A stretch of 64,000 nt of DNA from Gammaproteobacteria bacterium (GTDB taxonomy: Bacteria; Pseudomonadota; Gammaproteobacteria; Pseudomonadales; Azotimanducaceae): the NCBI GenBank assembly GCA_009841635.1, contig VXLJ01000042.1:62001-126000 (forward strand). The letters are read 5' to 3'. Of this stretch, positions 62,944 through 64,000 are shown in pieces. The position numbers and the translations under genes are program-made. Under the pieces are notes generated by a model. That model worked only from the letters and a program-made list of their open reading frames with translations, ran no database searches and had not been told where the DNA came from. Each line of letters begins with the position of its first letter. Position 1 is the first letter of the stretch.

Positions 62944-64000
62944 ATGCGTGACGCCCTAATCGATCAAACGCTTGGTCGCAAGCGGACCACTATGTTGCTC
63001 ATGGTGGTGTTGGTGGCATTTGGGTTGGTCGCGCGTTTTTCAATTTCGATCGAAGCCAATCCACAAATCGATGTGCCGGTTTTCGTCATCTCGGTAGTTC
63101 ACGAAGGCATATCGCCAGAAGACGCGACCCAACTTCTTATCCTGCCTTTGGAGAGCGAACTTTCATCGATTGAAGGCATTGATGAGATTCACGCCTATGG
63201 CAGCGAGGGCGCTGCCACTGTGATGGCTGAGTTCGATGTCGACGCGAATCTAAATGAGGCGTTGTTAGATGTTCGCGAAGCTGTAGACCGGGCAAAAGTG
63301 AAGTTCCCCGCGACAGCAGAAGAACCGATCGTATCCGAACAAAGCACCAGCGACTTCCCAATACTGCAAATCAATATCACGGCGAAAGGCGCGTCTGAGC
63401 GCATGCTCTATTCACTTGCCAAGGATCTCCAATCCCAGTTAGAACCCATCCCGTTGATTCTCGAAGCAGAAATTAGAGGTAATCGGGAAGACCTGCTAGA
63501 AATCACGATTGATCCGTCTGAACTGGATGCTTATGAGATCACATTGGATCAACTGATGGGTACGTTGCAGCGCAACACCCGTTTGATTCCGGCAGGGTCG
63601 TTGGAATCTGGCGAAGGTCGCATATCGGTCAAAATCCCCTCCGTCATTGAGGAAGCGCAAGATCTCTGGGAACTGCCGGTCAAAGTAGATGGTGACGTTG
63701 TTGTCACCCTGAAAGACGTGGCCAAAGTCGCGCGAGCGTTCAAAGATCGCGACAACATCGCGCGCGTCAATGGCGTCGATTCAATCACGCTCAATATATA
63801 CAAACGACTGACTGCAAATGAAATCGATACCGCCAATGCAGCAAAGGCGGTCGTCGACGAATGGCGAGTGACTGCGCCTAAGCAGGTCAATGTCTTCTAT
63901 AGCCAAGACCAAGCGCCCTACGCGTTAAGGCAAGTCCGCGAGCTCGAAGGCAACGTGCTCACCGCGCTCGTGATCGTCATGGTGTTGGTCGTCGGCAGCA
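62944..64000 (+). CDS. RND efflux transporter permease (partial, runs off the window)
   Basis: Open from ATG 62944 to the last base, about 352 residues visible. It starts with MRDALIDQTLGRKRTTMLL, TM1 (VVLVAFGLVARFSI), then the periplasmic porter domain (NPQIDVPVFVISVVHEGISPEDATQLLILPLESELSSIEGI in short stretches) and DVAKVARAFKDRDNIARVNG, typical of HAE-type RND pumps. TM2 begins at the end (TALVIVMVLVVGS). Substrate not deducible. Confidence 0.94.
   Translation, partial: MRDALIDQTLGRKRTTMLLMVVLVAFGLVARFSISIEANPQIDVPVFVISVVHEGISPEDATQLLILPLESELSSIEGIDEIHAYGSEGAATVMAEFDVDANLNEALLDVREAVDRAKVKFPATAEEPIVSEQSTSDFPILQINITAKGASERMLYSLAKDLQSQLEPIPLILEAEIRGNREDLLEITIDPSELDAYEITLDQLMGTLQRNTRLIPAGSLESGEGRISVKIPSVIEEAQDLWELPVKVDGDVVVTLKDVAKVARAFKDRDNIARVNGVDSITLNIYKRLTANEIDTANAAKAVVDEWRVTAPKQVNVFYSQDQAPYALRQVRELEGNVLTALVIVMVLVVGS

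Overview
The window looks like a chromosomal segment of a marine-type gammaproteobacterium. The evidence is the Gram-negative envelope gene set (ExbB/ExbD, MsbA, LpxK, KdsB, type II secretion GspC/GspD, RNase E), the gammaproteobacterial block rne / murB / kdsB / lpxK / exbD / exbB, and a large share of CoA-linked catabolism, short-chain dehydrogenases, a haloalkane dehalogenase, a sulfatase and TRAP transport. Base composition looks close to 50% GC throughout. I saw no insertion sequence, prophage or CRISPR array. The species is not identified.

Layout. 1-4669: end of gspC, gspD, then plsB, which probably starts at a CTG inside the gspD stop. 4651-7197: rsmJ and tsaB on the minus strand, head-to-head with moeA. 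7289-13427: minus-strand metabolic genes (cupin, ADP-ribosylglycohydrolase, adk, Ldh2-type dehydrogenase, haloalkane dehalogenase, ThDP enzyme). 13547-18079: a small alpha/beta-barrel-like protein and a DNA-repair pair (XPD/DinG-like helicase-nuclease plus FAN1-type nuclease). 18080-20942: a monocistronic small secreted Cys-motif protein resembling HvfA-type copper-binding RiPP precursors, then an outer-membrane autotransporter-like protein. 20989-43749: a broad catabolic region (aldolase, acyl-CoA ligase, dehydrogenases, crotonases, MaoC-type hydratases, thiolase, F420/FMN-type LLM oxidoreductase, flavin reductase, esterases), with PPTase, tRNA-Leu(UAG), pyrE, a MATE pump, a CinA-like/nucleotidyltransferase fusion and an EnvZ/OmpR-type two-component system embedded. 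43989-46172: Cu/Zn superoxide dismutase and a sulfatase. 46173-46835: a long structured leader before rne (46836-49745).

From 61632 down to 49742 thirteen genes run on the minus strand with very short gaps or overlaps: a predicted selenocysteine-containing peroxiredoxin-like lipoprotein, tatT, dctP, dctQ, dctM, galU, exbB, exbD, an msbA-lpxK gene fusion, kdsB, a hotdog thioesterase, an AlkB-like dioxygenase and murB. The window closes with the start of an RND efflux operon (adaptor, then permease running off the end).

Four observations stand out. (1) A UGA at 61396-61398 sits exactly where a redox CxxC motif expects its first Cys and is followed by a SECIS-like hairpin. (2) MsbA and LpxK are joined in one 962-residue reading frame. 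(3) A stand-alone EGxCG-motif peptide gene has its own promoter-like -10, structured leader and strong terminator, but no modification enzymes nearby. (4) A CinA-C-like domain is fused to a HxGH nucleotidyltransferase, which suggests an uncharacterised nucleotide-metabolism enzyme.
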